A stretch of DNA of 64,000 nt. Source: Empedobacter stercoris. GTDB taxonomy: Bacteria > Bacteroidota > Bacteroidia > Flavobacteriales > Weeksellaceae. The stretch lies in the NCBI RefSeq assembly GCF_965137335.1, contig NZ_CBCRZD010000015.1; one strand, given 5' to 3'. The position numbers and the translations under genes were made by a program. Position 1 is the first letter of the stretch. The number at the start of each line of letters is the position of its first letter. This document shows, one piece after another, positions 27,194 to 35,706 of the stretch. Below the pieces are notes generated by a model. That model was not told where the DNA came from, made no database searches, and saw only the letters and a list, made by a program, of their open reading frames with translations.

Positions 27194-27222
27194 AATGTTA
27201 TATAGTATTTTAAGTTAAATTG

Positions 27223-28833
27223 TTATTTTTTTGAATAATATACTAATAGTTTTAATTTTTTAGCATCATTTTCTGTGTTATTCCCGTGCAATACAATTCT
27301 ATACGGATTGTATGCTCTATTATTTTGGAATGGGTTTGTACTATTGATAGTTGTCGCATCAGAAACAGAAGTGATAAAATTACCCAATGTAATGTACATT
27401 GTTTGGTCTTTAAATTCATTTCCTTTTTCTAACATACTTTTCAGATGTTTTGTGATATCAATTGTATAAAACTCTGTTTTTCCTTTTACTTGAGGATTAA
27501 AGTGTACAGAAAGTGGATACGAATTATAAAATTCTAAAACATCTGCATACAATTCATTAACAATTTTGTCCTCTTTTTTGTAGTTATTCCAAGCAGTTAT
27601 ATACGGTGGTTTTGGAAAACCATATGATTCATCTATATAAAATTTCAATTTGGCACCAAGAATAGCAATATCACTTTTCGACATTTCTGTCTTCAATTCA
27701 TCTAACTGTTGGGTGTTGAATTTTAATTTCGCATAGTTACCACTCATTCCACTCAAAAACAATCTTGCATCACCCTTTATAGAGTCTGGTTGAACTGTTG
27801 AATACGTAGAACCTGCTATATTATTTACAATTTGAGAAGCAATTACATTTGAATTATTCGCTGTACCTGAATTCCACTGATTAGAGAAATCAAAATCATA
27901 GGTTGCGTCCAAACGTTCTTTGTATTCTTTATCTGTATCTTTTTTAGGTGTTGGATTTTTGTATGAATAATACATTTTTAAATCCATTTTATTTGGATTA
28001 AAATTGATGATAAATCCATCCGTTTCTTCAACAGAAAATTCTAAACCTTTGATGTTTTCACGAATAAATGTTGCATAATCAGAAAGCAATCCTGTTTTAG
28101 CATTCTTGATGATTTTTTCGTCAAAATAATCTTTATCTAAAGAGACTTTGTAACCTACTGCTTCTTCCGAAATATTAGTTGTTCCTGTTTTTTGTTTTAC
28201 AACTTTACTCACCACTGTTTTTCCAATTTTAGCAGTCCCAATCACTCTCGAATTGGCATCTATTGGCGATTCTGAACCATCTAATTTAGAAAAATACTTT
28301 GAGTCTCGATATAAAACCGTATTAATGTCTTTAATTTTCAACGTCATCTCCAAATCCTTTTTTCCATACAAGGAATCAACAGCGTATTTTGTTGTAATTT
28401 GGATTGTATCTGTATCTTCTGGTTTCTCTCCTGGTTTAGACAAGTTGATTGTGTCCTTAGAAATAGGATCTTTTGTAGAATTGTAATAAACAGGGATGAT
28501 AAGATTGACAGAATCTACTTTTGGCTCTGTACCAAAATCTTGGTCTCCAATAGAAGTAGGTCTAAATTGCGTATAAAACTTTGATGCAGTCGAGCCAAAA
28601 ATTGGTTCATTGTACACACCAAAAGCCCCATTTTGCAATACAAATCTATCAGATCGAATCGTATCAAAACTTGCATTAAACGCTAATACATCTAACGATT
28701 TCACATTCCCATCTGCTTCACCTCCAATAACATTGTTATCTAATTCTAATGTTTCGTTTTCACAAGAAACCATTGTTCCCATTCCAATCATCATTGCAAC
28801 AGATACAGAAAGGACATTCAAAAATTTTTTCAT
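27223..28833 (-). CDS. DUF4270 lipoprotein
   Basis: A 536-residue predicted lipoprotein: signal sequence followed by the lipobox GTMVSC, then CENETLELDNN. The body is beta-rich, with the family-type opening SLDVLAFNASFDTIRSDRF and many alternating polar segments. The DUF4270 assignment is based on this N-terminal pattern and on its fixed place between a GT5-like gene and glmS in Bacteroidota. I place the start at the ATG at 28833; a TTG nine bases further upstream would only add three residues. Function is unknown; an outer-membrane or surface location is inferred from the lipid anchor. Confidence 0.82.
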   Translation of the reverse strand: MKKFLNVLSVSVAMMIGMGTMVSCENETLELDNNVIGGEADGNVKSLDVLAFNASFDTIRSDRFVLQNGAFGVYNEPIFGSTASKFYTQFRPTSIGDQDFGTEPKVDSVNLIIPVYYNSTKDPISKDTINLSKPGEKPEDTDTIQITTKYAVDSLYGKKDLEMTLKIKDINTVLYRDSKYFSKLDGSESPIDANSRVIGTAKIGKTVVSKVVKQKTGTTNISEEAVGYKVSLDKDYFDEKIIKNAKTGLLSDYATFIRENIKGLEFSVEETDGFIINFNPNKMDLKMYYSYKNPTPKKDTDKEYKERLDATYDFDFSNQWNSGTANNSNVIASQIVNNIAGSTYSTVQPDSIKGDARLFLSGMSGNYAKLKFNTQQLDELKTEMSKSDIAILGAKLKFYIDESYGFPKPPYITAWNNYKKEDKIVNELYADVLEFYNSYPLSVHFNPQVKGKTEFYTIDITKHLKSMLEKGNEFKDQTMYITLGNFITSVSDATTINSTNPFQNNRAYNPYRIVLHGNNTENDAKKLKLLVYYSKK

Positions 28834-28848
28834 TAATCTCAACGGATT

Positions 28849-29661
28849 TTAATTAGAGTTCATTACTTCCTCAAGATAAAAGTTGTTGTACACTTCTTTT
28901 GCTTGCTCTTTTGAGCAATAATCTAATAGAGGAATATTTTGTTGGTTGATATAGTTTTTGACATCTTCTGGAATTATCTCTTCTCCTCTCGCTACCGCAT
29001 CTGCGTATTCTAAAGAAGCTTGAATCATTCCTAAATGAGTCGGTTTTTCTAAGTATTGTTTTACTTCCCCTTCTACTTTATCGAAGGCTAATTTATTGAT
29101 TAATCCATTATCCAATTCTCCATCAAATGCATTGTCAAATAGTGAAACTACGACTTTCGCATCTTGAAAAAATGGATCATCCGAATAATATTTCTTTAGG
29201 TATAATGGTACTAAACTTGACATCCATCCCATAACGTGAACTACGTCTGGTTTCCAGTTTAATTTTTTTACTGTCTCTAAAACTCCTTTTGCGAAGAAAA
29301 TCGAACGCTCATCATTATCAGAAAACAAATCATTTCCTTCTCCATAAACTTCTTTACGTTTAAAATATTCTTCGTTATCTATAAAATACACTTGTAGTCG
29401 CTCTCCTGGTACAGATGCTACTTTAATGATTAAGGGTTGATCCAAGTCATTAATAATCATGTTCATACCTGAAAGTCGTATTACTTCATGTAATTGGTGT
29501 CTTCTTTCATTAATTGCTCCAAATCTTGGCATAAAGATTCTTACATCTGCGCCATTACTTTGCATGATTTTTGGCAAATCTAATGCTTGAGAAGACATCG
29601 GATTTTCAGGAAAATAAGGTACCATTTCTGTTGTTACATACAATATGCGCTTTCCTTCCAT
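28849..29661 (-). CDS. Starch/glycogen synthase N-terminal domain protein (GT5-like, truncated form)
   Basis: A 270-residue protein matching only the N-terminal domain of glycogen/starch synthases: KRILYVTTEMVPYFPEN at the start, then MPRFGAINERRHQLHEV and DVVHVMGWMSSLVPLYL. The C-terminal GT-B domain that binds ADP-glucose is absent. The usual KxGGL-type donor-binding loop is replaced by MSSQALDLPKIM, so catalytic activity as a synthase is doubtful. The stand-alone form next to DUF4270 and glmS is conserved in Bacteroidota, so it is a real gene and not a fragment. Its role is unknown. Confidence 0.83.
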   Translation of the reverse strand: MEGKRILYVTTEMVPYFPENPMSSQALDLPKIMQSNGADVRIFMPRFGAINERRHQLHEVIRLSGMNMIINDLDQPLIIKVASVPGERLQVYFIDNEEYFKRKEVYGEGNDLFSDNDERSIFFAKGVLETVKKLNWKPDVVHVMGWMSSLVPLYLKKYYSDDPFFQDAKVVVSLFDNAFDGELDNGLINKLAFDKVEGEVKQYLEKPTHLGMIQASLEYADAVARGEEIIPEDVKNYINQQNIPLLDYCSKEQAKEVYNNFYLEEVMNSN

Positions 29662-29715
29662 AATTTCTACTCTCTTTTCCTAATGAATAATAAGGCACAA
29701 ATTTACAAAAAAATG

Positions 29716-29745
29716 TTGATATATTATTTGCTTATAGTAGCTTTG
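29716..29745 (+). promoter_or_regulatory. Promoter of panC
   Basis: TTG (29716-29718), 19-base spacer, TAGCTTTG (29738-29745): a good match to the -33/-7 Bacteroidota promoter. The -7 box ends 34 bases before the panC ATG. Confidence 0.55.
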
Positions 29746-29779
29746 CCGGATATTAGTTTTTTTTTAACAAATCAGTGGA

Positions 29780-30622
29780 ATGGTTGTATTTAACGAAAAG
29801 GAAAAATTAACTCCCGTAATCGTCGAGTTAAAAAACCAAAACAAAACCATCGGGTTTATCCCTACAATGGGCGCTTTGCACGAAGGGCACATGTCTTTAG
29901 TAAAAGCTTCTAAGGCTCAAAATGACTACACAATTGTAAGTATTTTTGTCAATCCAACACAATTTAATAATCCAGAAGATTTAGCAAAATATCCTCGAAC
30001 TGAGGAAAGTGACAAGGAATTGTTAATGAAAAATGGTTGTGATTTTGTCTATATGCCAACAGTAGAGGATTTATACGAGTCAAATGAAGGTGCAAAACAT
30101 TACGATTTCGGAACAATTGACAAAGTCATGGAAGGTTCTTCTCGTCCAGGACATTTTGATGGTGTTGCAACAATTGTTTGCAAATTATTCAAAGCCGTTC
30201 AACCAACAAGAGCATATTTTGGAGAAAAAGATTTTCAACAAATTCGTATCATTCAAGAAATGGTAAAACAAGAGAATTTGGATGTCGAAATTGTTCCAAT
30301 GCCCATTCATCGTGCAGATTCTGGCTTAGCTTTTAGTTCGAGAAATGCTCGTTTATCAACAGAACAAACAACAGATGCACCACAAATTTTTTCGATTTTA
30401 TCAAAAGCGGTTCAACATAAAAACAACGGAAAAGATGTAGCTGAAGTGAAAGAATTTGTTAAAAATGAATTTGAAAACTCTCCTTTCGAATTAGAATATT
30501 TCGAAATCACAGACGAAGAAACATTGTTGTCTATCAACCATTTTTCTGAAGCAAAACATATTCGAGGGTTTGTTGTTGCCTATGCAGGCGATGTTCGTTT
30601 AATTGATAATATTCAATTCTAA
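29780..30622 (+). CDS. panC: Pantothenate synthetase
   Basis: A 280-residue ATP-dependent ligase joining pantoate and beta-alanine, the last step of vitamin B5 synthesis. Motifs: FIPTMGALHEGHMSLV (the HIGH-like HEGH nucleotide motif), FVNPTQFNNPEDL, SSRPGHFDGVAT, YFGEKDFQQ and the KMSKS-like loop FSSRNARLS. The gene for its beta-alanine supplier, panD, follows 87 bases later. It is divergent from the GT5-like/DUF4270/glmS operon. Confidence 0.97.
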   Translation: MVVFNEKEKLTPVIVELKNQNKTIGFIPTMGALHEGHMSLVKASKAQNDYTIVSIFVNPTQFNNPEDLAKYPRTEESDKELLMKNGCDFVYMPTVEDLYESNEGAKHYDFGTIDKVMEGSSRPGHFDGVATIVCKLFKAVQPTRAYFGEKDFQQIRIIQEMVKQENLDVEIVPMPIHRADSGLAFSSRNARLSTEQTTDAPQIFSILSKAVQHKNNGKDVAEVKEFVKNEFENSPFELEYFEITDEETLLSINHFSEAKHIRGFVVAYAGDVRLIDNIQF

Positions 30623-30672
30623 AAAAAACTAAAATATTTGTTCCAAATCCATTGAAAAATATTGGAATAGGT

Positions 30673-30702
30673 TTTGAAATTTATAAGTTCAATGTAACTT
30701 TG
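30673..30702 (+). promoter_or_regulatory. Promoter of panD, almost leaderless
   Basis: TTTG (30673-30676), 18-base spacer, TAACTTTG (30695-30702). The ATG begins 7 bases after the -7 box, so transcription would start at or within a few bases of the start codon. Confidence 0.55.
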
Positions 30703-30709
30703 CAAAATT

Positions 30710-31057
30710 ATGATGGTAGAAGTTTTTCACTCTAAAATACATAGAGTTAAGGTAACAGACGCAAAACTAAATTATATCGGAAGTATCACAATCGATGAAG
30801 ATTTGATTGATGCTGCAAATATGGTAGTGGGTCAAAAAGTACAAATCGTTGTTCAAGAAAACGGTGAACGATTTGAAACTTATATTATAAAAGGGAAACG
30901 TGGAAGTGGCGAAATTTGTTTGAATGGACCTGCTGCGCGCAAAGTACAAGTTGGTGATACGGTAATCATTATTACCTACGCAATGATGGATTTTGAGGAA
31001 GCCAAAACATACGAACCAACAATTGTTTTCCCTAACGACAATAATCGTTTAGATTAA
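30710..31057 (+). CDS. panD: Aspartate 1-decarboxylase precursor
   Basis: A 115-residue pyruvoyl enzyme that makes beta-alanine from aspartate for PanC. Self-cleavage should occur between Gly24 and Ser25 in NYIGSITID, which generates the pyruvoyl group. The N-terminus VEVFHSKIHRVKV and the later NGERFETYIIKGKRGSGEI and AARKVQVGD are typical. Two adjacent ATG codons exist (30710 and 30713); the first places the cleavage serine at the classical position 25. No separate PanZ-like maturation factor is seen. Confidence 0.96.
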   Translation: MMVEVFHSKIHRVKVTDAKLNYIGSITIDEDLIDAANMVVGQKVQIVVQENGERFETYIIKGKRGSGEICLNGPAARKVQVGDTVIIITYAMMDFEEAKTYEPTIVFPNDNNRLD

Positions 31058-31080
31058 GAAATTAATTTTCAAACATTTAT

Positions 31081-32100
31081 ATGAAGAGTAAGATGAAACA
31101 ATCACTCTTCTTAATCATTGCTTCATTGTTAGCACTCTTTTTTGTGGTAATAACAGTGAGGCAAATTGATTTCGAACGAGTTGCAAACGTTTTAAAAGAG
31201 ACCAATTACTTTTGGATTTTTGCATCAATGGCTATTAGTATCCTCACCTATTGGATACGTGCCGCTCGTTGGAAACTTCTTCTCAAACCAATGGGGTACA
31301 ATACCCAAACTTCATCTGGTTTTTGGGCAATTGCCTTTGCTTATTTTATGAATTTAACCATTCCGAGAAGTGGCGAAGTTGCACGAGCAACAAGTTTTTA
31401 TAAAATGGAAAATGTCCCTTTCGAAAAATCATTTGGTACAGTTGTTTTAGAACGCGTTATTGACCTCTTATTTTTAGGCTTATTTTTCGGATTAACACTT
31501 ATTTTTAACTACGAGACCTTTATGCGTTTTGTAGAATTAGGAAACAAAGAAAAAGCACATCAACCAACAACAGAACCTTCTTTCTTAAAGTATTACATCG
31601 CGATTGGAATTGTTCTTTTTGGAATGATGTTAGTTGCCATTTTCTGGAAAAAAATTATCCAATTGAAGTTTTTCGAGAAAATTAAAACATTTCTTTTAGG
31701 ACTTTGGGAAGGAATCAAATCAATCTCAAAATTAGAAAGAAGAAGTCTATTTATCTTTTATTCTTTTGCACTTTGGATTTGTTATTTTTTGATGACCTAT
31801 TTAGTTTTCTTCGCGTTTCCAGATACCGAAAACTTTGGAATTGCAGAAGGTTTATTTCTTTTAATTGCAGGCTCTTTTGGAATGATTTTGCCCGTTTCTG
31901 GCGGATTAGCTTATCCTTACGTCATGTCGATCGCATTTTCAGCAGTGTATCTTGCTAAAGGCGTCGATCAGCACGAAGGACGAGCTATTGGCGATTATTT
32001 TGGGTTAATACTTTATATAGCTCAAGTTATTTCGATGATTAGTTTTGGATTAATCGCGATTTATAAAATTGCAAAAATTCGTCGAGATTCTACTGTTTAA
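31081..32100 (+). CDS. UPF0104/lysylphosphatidylglycerol synthase TM-region (flippase-like) membrane protein
   Basis: A 339-residue integral membrane protein with about eight helices. The segment YWIRAARWKLLLKPMGY and the following NLTIPRSGEVARATSFYKME match the conserved core of the YbhN/AglD family, the same fold as the flippase domain of MprF. The aminoacyl transferase domain of MprF is absent. A role in lipid or lipid-linked substrate translocation is inferred from the family. It follows panD by 23 bases and probably shares its transcript; its 3' end overlaps the convergent frameshifted gene by 11 bases. Confidence 0.85.
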   Translation: MKSKMKQSLFLIIASLLALFFVVITVRQIDFERVANVLKETNYFWIFASMAISILTYWIRAARWKLLLKPMGYNTQTSSGFWAIAFAYFMNLTIPRSGEVARATSFYKMENVPFEKSFGTVVLERVIDLLFLGLFFGLTLIFNYETFMRFVELGNKEKAHQPTTEPSFLKYYIAIGIVLFGMMLVAIFWKKIIQLKFFEKIKTFLLGLWEGIKSISKLERRSLFIFYSFALWICYFLMTYLVFFAFPDTENFGIAEGLFLLIAGSFGMILPVSGGLAYPYVMSIAFSAVYLAKGVDQHEGRAIGDYFGLILYIAQVISMISFGLIAIYKIAKIRRDSTV

Positions 32101-32867
32101 TCATCTCCAAATATTTGGACGCTTGATCTTCTAATATTTCAGTTATTTTATCGTATTTATTTTCTTTTACTAATTTCTCTAACCCGAAATTGTGATAACA
32201 ATACGTTACATAATCACTGACTTTATTTTCAGGAATATTCAAACTTTCGACAAAATAAGTCTTCGTAAAATAGTTTTCTAACTCTTTGATTTTATCTATT
32301 CTTTTAAAATATTGATCTTGTTTTTTTATCTTTTTTCTTTTGTCCAGAAATAGTTGCAATCCACAAAGAAGGATCCAATAACCCATTGTTATTTATAGTA
32401 GATGTCATGTTAGGATTTATCTTCCTGAATCGTAGATTGGGATCAATTCCAAGATTCAATCCTTTATACAAATCATCTACTTTATCGTATTTGAGCTTAA
32501 TATTATTCTTAAAGTTTTTGTCTAATGTATTAATCCGAGCCTCAGCTAATTCTATTGTTTCAATATTTAAATGAATGATCAACATTCCTTTTGCTAAAAT
32601 ATCTGCTGTTATTTTGATTGAACGCTCTTTGTAAAAATCGTGCGTAAAAATCAATTCATCTCCAACAGAAGCTTTGATCGAAAACATTCCCTTCGAGTTT
32701 GTAAATGCTTTAGCATTAGTCGTTTCGTTGGTAATCAAAATATTCTCAACAATATCTTGTCCCACAATACCATCGTCAATCACCACTTTTCCAGTAATCA
32801 AATTGGATTGTGCAAGCGAAAAAATACTGATCAAACTAAAAAATAAGATGTATAAAAATTTATTCAT
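32090..32867 (-). pseudogene. Carboxypeptidase-regulatory-like domain protein, frameshifted at an A7 tract
   Basis: The first frame (32867 down to about 32304) gives a signal peptide (KFLYILFFSLISIFSLAQ) and a beta domain up to ATISGQKKKDKK, then TRSIF and a stop. The second frame (to 32090) continues with QDQYFKRIDKIKELENYFTK and aligns end to end with the C-terminus of the neighbouring paralogue (FYTTYYFVNDLKIPEGK versus YFTKTYFVESLNIPENK). Removing one A from the seven-A run on the minus strand (32321-32327) restores a continuous protein of about 258 residues. The break is therefore a homopolymer slip, either real inactivation, a phase-variable switch, or a sequencing error. It overlaps the upstream paralogue by 8 bases. 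Confidence 0.85.
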
Positions 32868-33657
32868 TCTTCGATATTTTTGCTAAATAAATTGGTGCTT
32901 GTTCTTCTATGACAAAAAGTATTTCATCAAAATTATTATCCCTTAACAACGTTGGAAAATCAAAATTTGAATAACAATAATCTAAAAACTCATTGATTTT
33001 TCCTTCTGGAATCTTCAAATCATTAACAAAATAATAAGTCGTATAAAACCTACGAAGCGCAAGCAATTGATCTTCTTTCACTATTTTTAGTGGAACTGGA
33101 TTTTTAACACGCTTTTTGGGATTTTTGAAAAGATTCATTATTCCCAATAAATTAACTCCACCAACCTGTTTGATTGTTCGATTGACTATTTCTTCATCAT
33201 GTTTTAGATTCAATTCAGCTTTAAAATCAAGTGAATTAATTCCCATTTCATCTTCTAATTTTTCTTGAAACGATTTCTCTTTTCCCATATTCCTAAACGC
33301 ATCTTTATTCAGTTTCTGAATATTCGTTTCAGCCAATTCAATCACTTCTACATTCATGTGAATACTTACAAATCCTTTCGTCATCATAGCTTCAGTAACT
33401 TTCAAACTTCGATCTTGAATCCCCAAATGCTTAATGTATAATTCATCATTCAAATTAACATTTATCAAAAATAATCCATCCGAATTGGCTTTTGTTTTGG
33501 CTTTTGTCATTAAATTTTCAACCGTTGCTCCACTCAGATCCATCACTTCATCAGCATCGTCAACCATAATTTTTCCTGTGATTAAGGTTGATTGCGCATA
33601 AAGTAAACTACATAAAATGAAAAATAGGTTAAAAAGTAAAGTTCTCATCATTGGCAT
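32860..33657 (-). CDS. Carboxypeptidase-regulatory-like domain protein (intact paralogue)
   Basis: A 265-residue exported protein: signal peptide (FNLFFILCSLLYAQS), then STLITGKIMVDDADEVMDL and VENLMTKAKTKANSDGLF, the pattern of the CarboxypepD_reg-like beta-sandwich common in Bacteroidota envelope proteins. The remainder is helical and of unknown role, ending with a conserved module around FYTTYYFVNDLKIPEGK. A tandem, frameshifted copy lies directly downstream. Start choice is loose: ATG codons at 33657, 33651 and 33648 are in frame, and the last gives the most typical signal peptide. Periplasmic or outer-membrane location is inferred. Confidence 0.8.
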   Translation of the reverse strand: MPMMRTLLFNLFFILCSLLYAQSTLITGKIMVDDADEVMDLSGATVENLMTKAKTKANSDGLFLINVNLNDELYIKHLGIQDRSLKVTEAMMTKGFVSIHMNVEVIELAETNIQKLNKDAFRNMGKEKSFQEKLEDEMGINSLDFKAELNLKHDEEIVNRTIKQVGGVNLLGIMNLFKNPKKRVKNPVPLKIVKEDQLLALRRFYTTYYFVNDLKIPEGKINEFLDYCYSNFDFPTLLRDNNFDEILFVIEEQAPIYLAKISKNE

Positions 33658-33807
33658 TCAATTTTCTCTTAAAAATAATCGAGAAAATGATTGTAAATCA
33701 ATATTTAACTCAACTTTATCTAAAGTAGTTAATTTGTTAAAAAAGTGGACTATCATTAACGTTATTTACTTATTGTATTAAAAAATTTCACAAATAGAAC
33801 TCCACAG

Positions 33808-33843
33808 TTTGTCGCGCTAAACCATTATTTTTGTGTAAATTTG
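33808..33843 (+). promoter_or_regulatory. Putative radA promoter, near-leaderless
   Basis: TTTG (33808-33811), a somewhat long 24-base spacer, then TAAATTTG (33836-33843), ending 5 bases before the radA ATG at 33849. Confidence 0.42.
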
Positions 33844-33848
33844 AAACT

Positions 33849-35213
33849 ATGGCTAAAACAAAAACTACCTATTTCTGTCAAAACTGTGGCACGCAAACCT
33901 CACAATGGATGGGACAATGCAAAAGTTGTGGTGAATGGAATACCATTGTTGAAGAAATTGTTGACAAAGGCGAAGAAAAAAAATCGTGGAAAGATAAATC
34001 GGATAAAAAAGAGAAAACTTTTGCACTAAATATTCGAGAAATTAATCCATTAGGAGAAATCCGTATTTCAACTAAAAACCAAGAATTAGACCGCGTTTTA
34101 GGAGGCGGAATTGTTCCTGGATCAGTTATTTTGGTTGGTGGAGAACCTGGTGTAGGAAAATCGACCTTAATGCTGCAAGTTGCCCTAAAGTTAGATACGA
34201 TTAAAATCTTGTATGTATCTGGTGAGGAATCTGTTTCGCAAGTAAAACTTCGTGCCGAACGAATTGGTATCGAATCTGATCAATGTTTTATTTTACCTGA
34301 AACAAATACGCAAAAAATATTTGCGCACGCAAAAGAGATTCAACCTCAATTGATCGTTGTCGATTCTGTACAAACCTTACAAACCACTTATGTAGAATCT
34401 TCTCCTGGGAGTATTTCTCAAATTCGTGAAACCACTTTTGAGTTGATTCAGTACGCCAAAGAAACCAACACGCCGATTATTTTGATTGGTCACATCACCA
34501 AAGAAGGAGTAATTGCTGGACCAAAAATTTTGGAACACATGGTGGATGTTGTCTTACAATTTGAAGGTGATCGCAACCATATTTATCGAATTTTACGTGC
34601 GAATAAAAACCGTTTTGGTTCGACTGCAGAAATCGGAATTTACGAGATGCAAGGTGCCGGTTTGCGCGAAGTCACAAATCCATCCGAAGTGTTGATTACA
34701 AAAAAAGACGAATTGTTAAGTGGAAATGCGATTGCAGCCACTTTGGAAGGCGTTCGTCCTATGCTAATCGAAATTCAAGCATTGGTTTCGACTGCTGTTT
34801 ATGGAACGCCACAACGGACTGCTACTGGTTTTGACGCGAAGCGATTGAACATGTTGTTGGCTGTTTTGGAAAAGCGCGCTGGTTTTCGATTGAATATGAA
34901 AGATGTTTTCTTGAATATTACAGGAGGAATTCGTGTAGACGACCCTGCAATTGACTTAGCTGTTATCGCTGCAATTCTTTCTTCGAGCGAAGATTCTGCT
35001 GTTCCAGATAATTGTTGTTTTGCGGGAGAAGTTGGTTTGAGCGGCGAAATAAGGGCTGTAAATCGTGTAGAACAGCGTATTACGGAAGCGGAAAAATTAG
35101 GATTTGATGTTATATTTGTTTCAAAGTACAACAAAATAAAAGATACAGATTTTGGAATCAGAATTGTCCGAATTTCAAAAGTCGAGGATCTTTACCGTAT
35201 GTTGTTTCAATAA
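33849..35213 (+). CDS. radA: DNA repair protein RadA/Sms
   Basis: A 454-residue hexameric ATPase that helps branch migration and processing of recombination intermediates. The N-terminal zinc finger is YFCQNCGTQTSQWMGQCKSC. The RecA-like core has Walker A GGEPGVGKSTL and the RadA-specific motif NKNRFGST. A C-terminal Lon-protease-like domain contains GEVGLSGEIRAVNRVEQR; its LSGE serine is not followed by a proteolytic lysine context, as usual for RadA. I use the ATG at 33849; the TTG at 33831 lies before the -7 promoter box ends and would be untranscribed. Confidence 0.96.
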   Translation: MAKTKTTYFCQNCGTQTSQWMGQCKSCGEWNTIVEEIVDKGEEKKSWKDKSDKKEKTFALNIREINPLGEIRISTKNQELDRVLGGGIVPGSVILVGGEPGVGKSTLMLQVALKLDTIKILYVSGEESVSQVKLRAERIGIESDQCFILPETNTQKIFAHAKEIQPQLIVVDSVQTLQTTYVESSPGSISQIRETTFELIQYAKETNTPIILIGHITKEGVIAGPKILEHMVDVVLQFEGDRNHIYRILRANKNRFGSTAEIGIYEMQGAGLREVTNPSEVLITKKDELLSGNAIAATLEGVRPMLIEIQALVSTAVYGTPQRTATGFDAKRLNMLLAVLEKRAGFRLNMKDVFLNITGGIRVDDPAIDLAVIAAILSSSEDSAVPDNCCFAGEVGLSGEIRAVNRVEQRITEAEKLGFDVIFVSKYNKIKDTDFGIRIVRISKVEDLYRMLFQ

Positions 35214-35232
35214 ATTAAAAGTCATCAAATAA

Positions 35233-35260
35233 TTGGATTTATATGTATATTATAGTTTTG
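35233..35260 (+). promoter_or_regulatory. Promoter of the DUF2752 gene
   Basis: TTG (35233-35235), 17-base spacer, TAGTTTTG (35253-35260), 16 bases before the ATG. Confidence 0.5.
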
Positions 35261-35276
35261 TTTCAAACGAAATAAT

Positions 35277-35687
35277 ATGAAAAAGCGGATTTTAGTTTAT
35301 GGATTAGCAACCGTATTGCCAATTTTGGGAATCGCTTATTTTTACGGCTATTACAACAACCAAAGTCCATTTACAATAAAATGTATGTTTCATGCAATAA
35401 CTGGCTTATGGTGTCCTGGTTGTGGTGGTCAACGCGCTTTTTATTTATTAACACACGGCCATATTTTACAATCGTTGCGGTATAATTTGCTACTCCCCTT
35501 TGCGCTATATATTTGCATACGTTTTTATTATTCTATTATCGGAACTATATTTTTAGCGGAACCTTTATCGAGTAAGTTTCATTTTTCAACAAGTTTCGCG
35601 CGAAACTTTCTACTCTTTTTATTGATTTATTCGATTTTAAGGAATATTCCTCTTTCACCGTTTGTCTATTTAGCACCAGAAAGTTAA
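35277..35687 (+). CDS. DUF2752 membrane protein
   Basis: A 136-residue membrane protein with three hydrophobic helices. The family signature is the CPGCGGQRAFYLLTHGHI segment (about residues 43-60), a cysteine pair followed by a short helix, and then LRYNLLLPFALYICI. The family is widespread in Bacteroidota and its role is unknown; the cysteine pair suggests metal or redox chemistry but nothing is proven. It is a single gene between radA and a convergent lipoprotein gene. Confidence 0.88.
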   Translation: MKKRILVYGLATVLPILGIAYFYGYYNNQSPFTIKCMFHAITGLWCPGCGGQRAFYLLTHGHILQSLRYNLLLPFALYICIRFYYSIIGTIFLAEPLSSKFHFSTSFARNFLLFLLIYSILRNIPLSPFVYLAPES

Positions 35688-35706
35688 ATCAAAAAAATTA
35701 AAGGAA

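Noticed and set aside
28834..28842. TTG start for the DUF4270 lipoprotein
   Set aside because: An ATG nine bases later gives a normal KKFLNVL signal peptide.
32090..32386. The 98-codon ORF as a separate gene
   Set aside because: It aligns with the C-terminal part of the neighbouring paralogue and continues the broken upstream frame, so it is the 3' half of one frameshifted gene.
33831..33848. TTG start for radA adding six residues
   Set aside because: The extra codons overlap the -7 promoter box and the conserved RadA N-terminus begins at the ATG at 33849.
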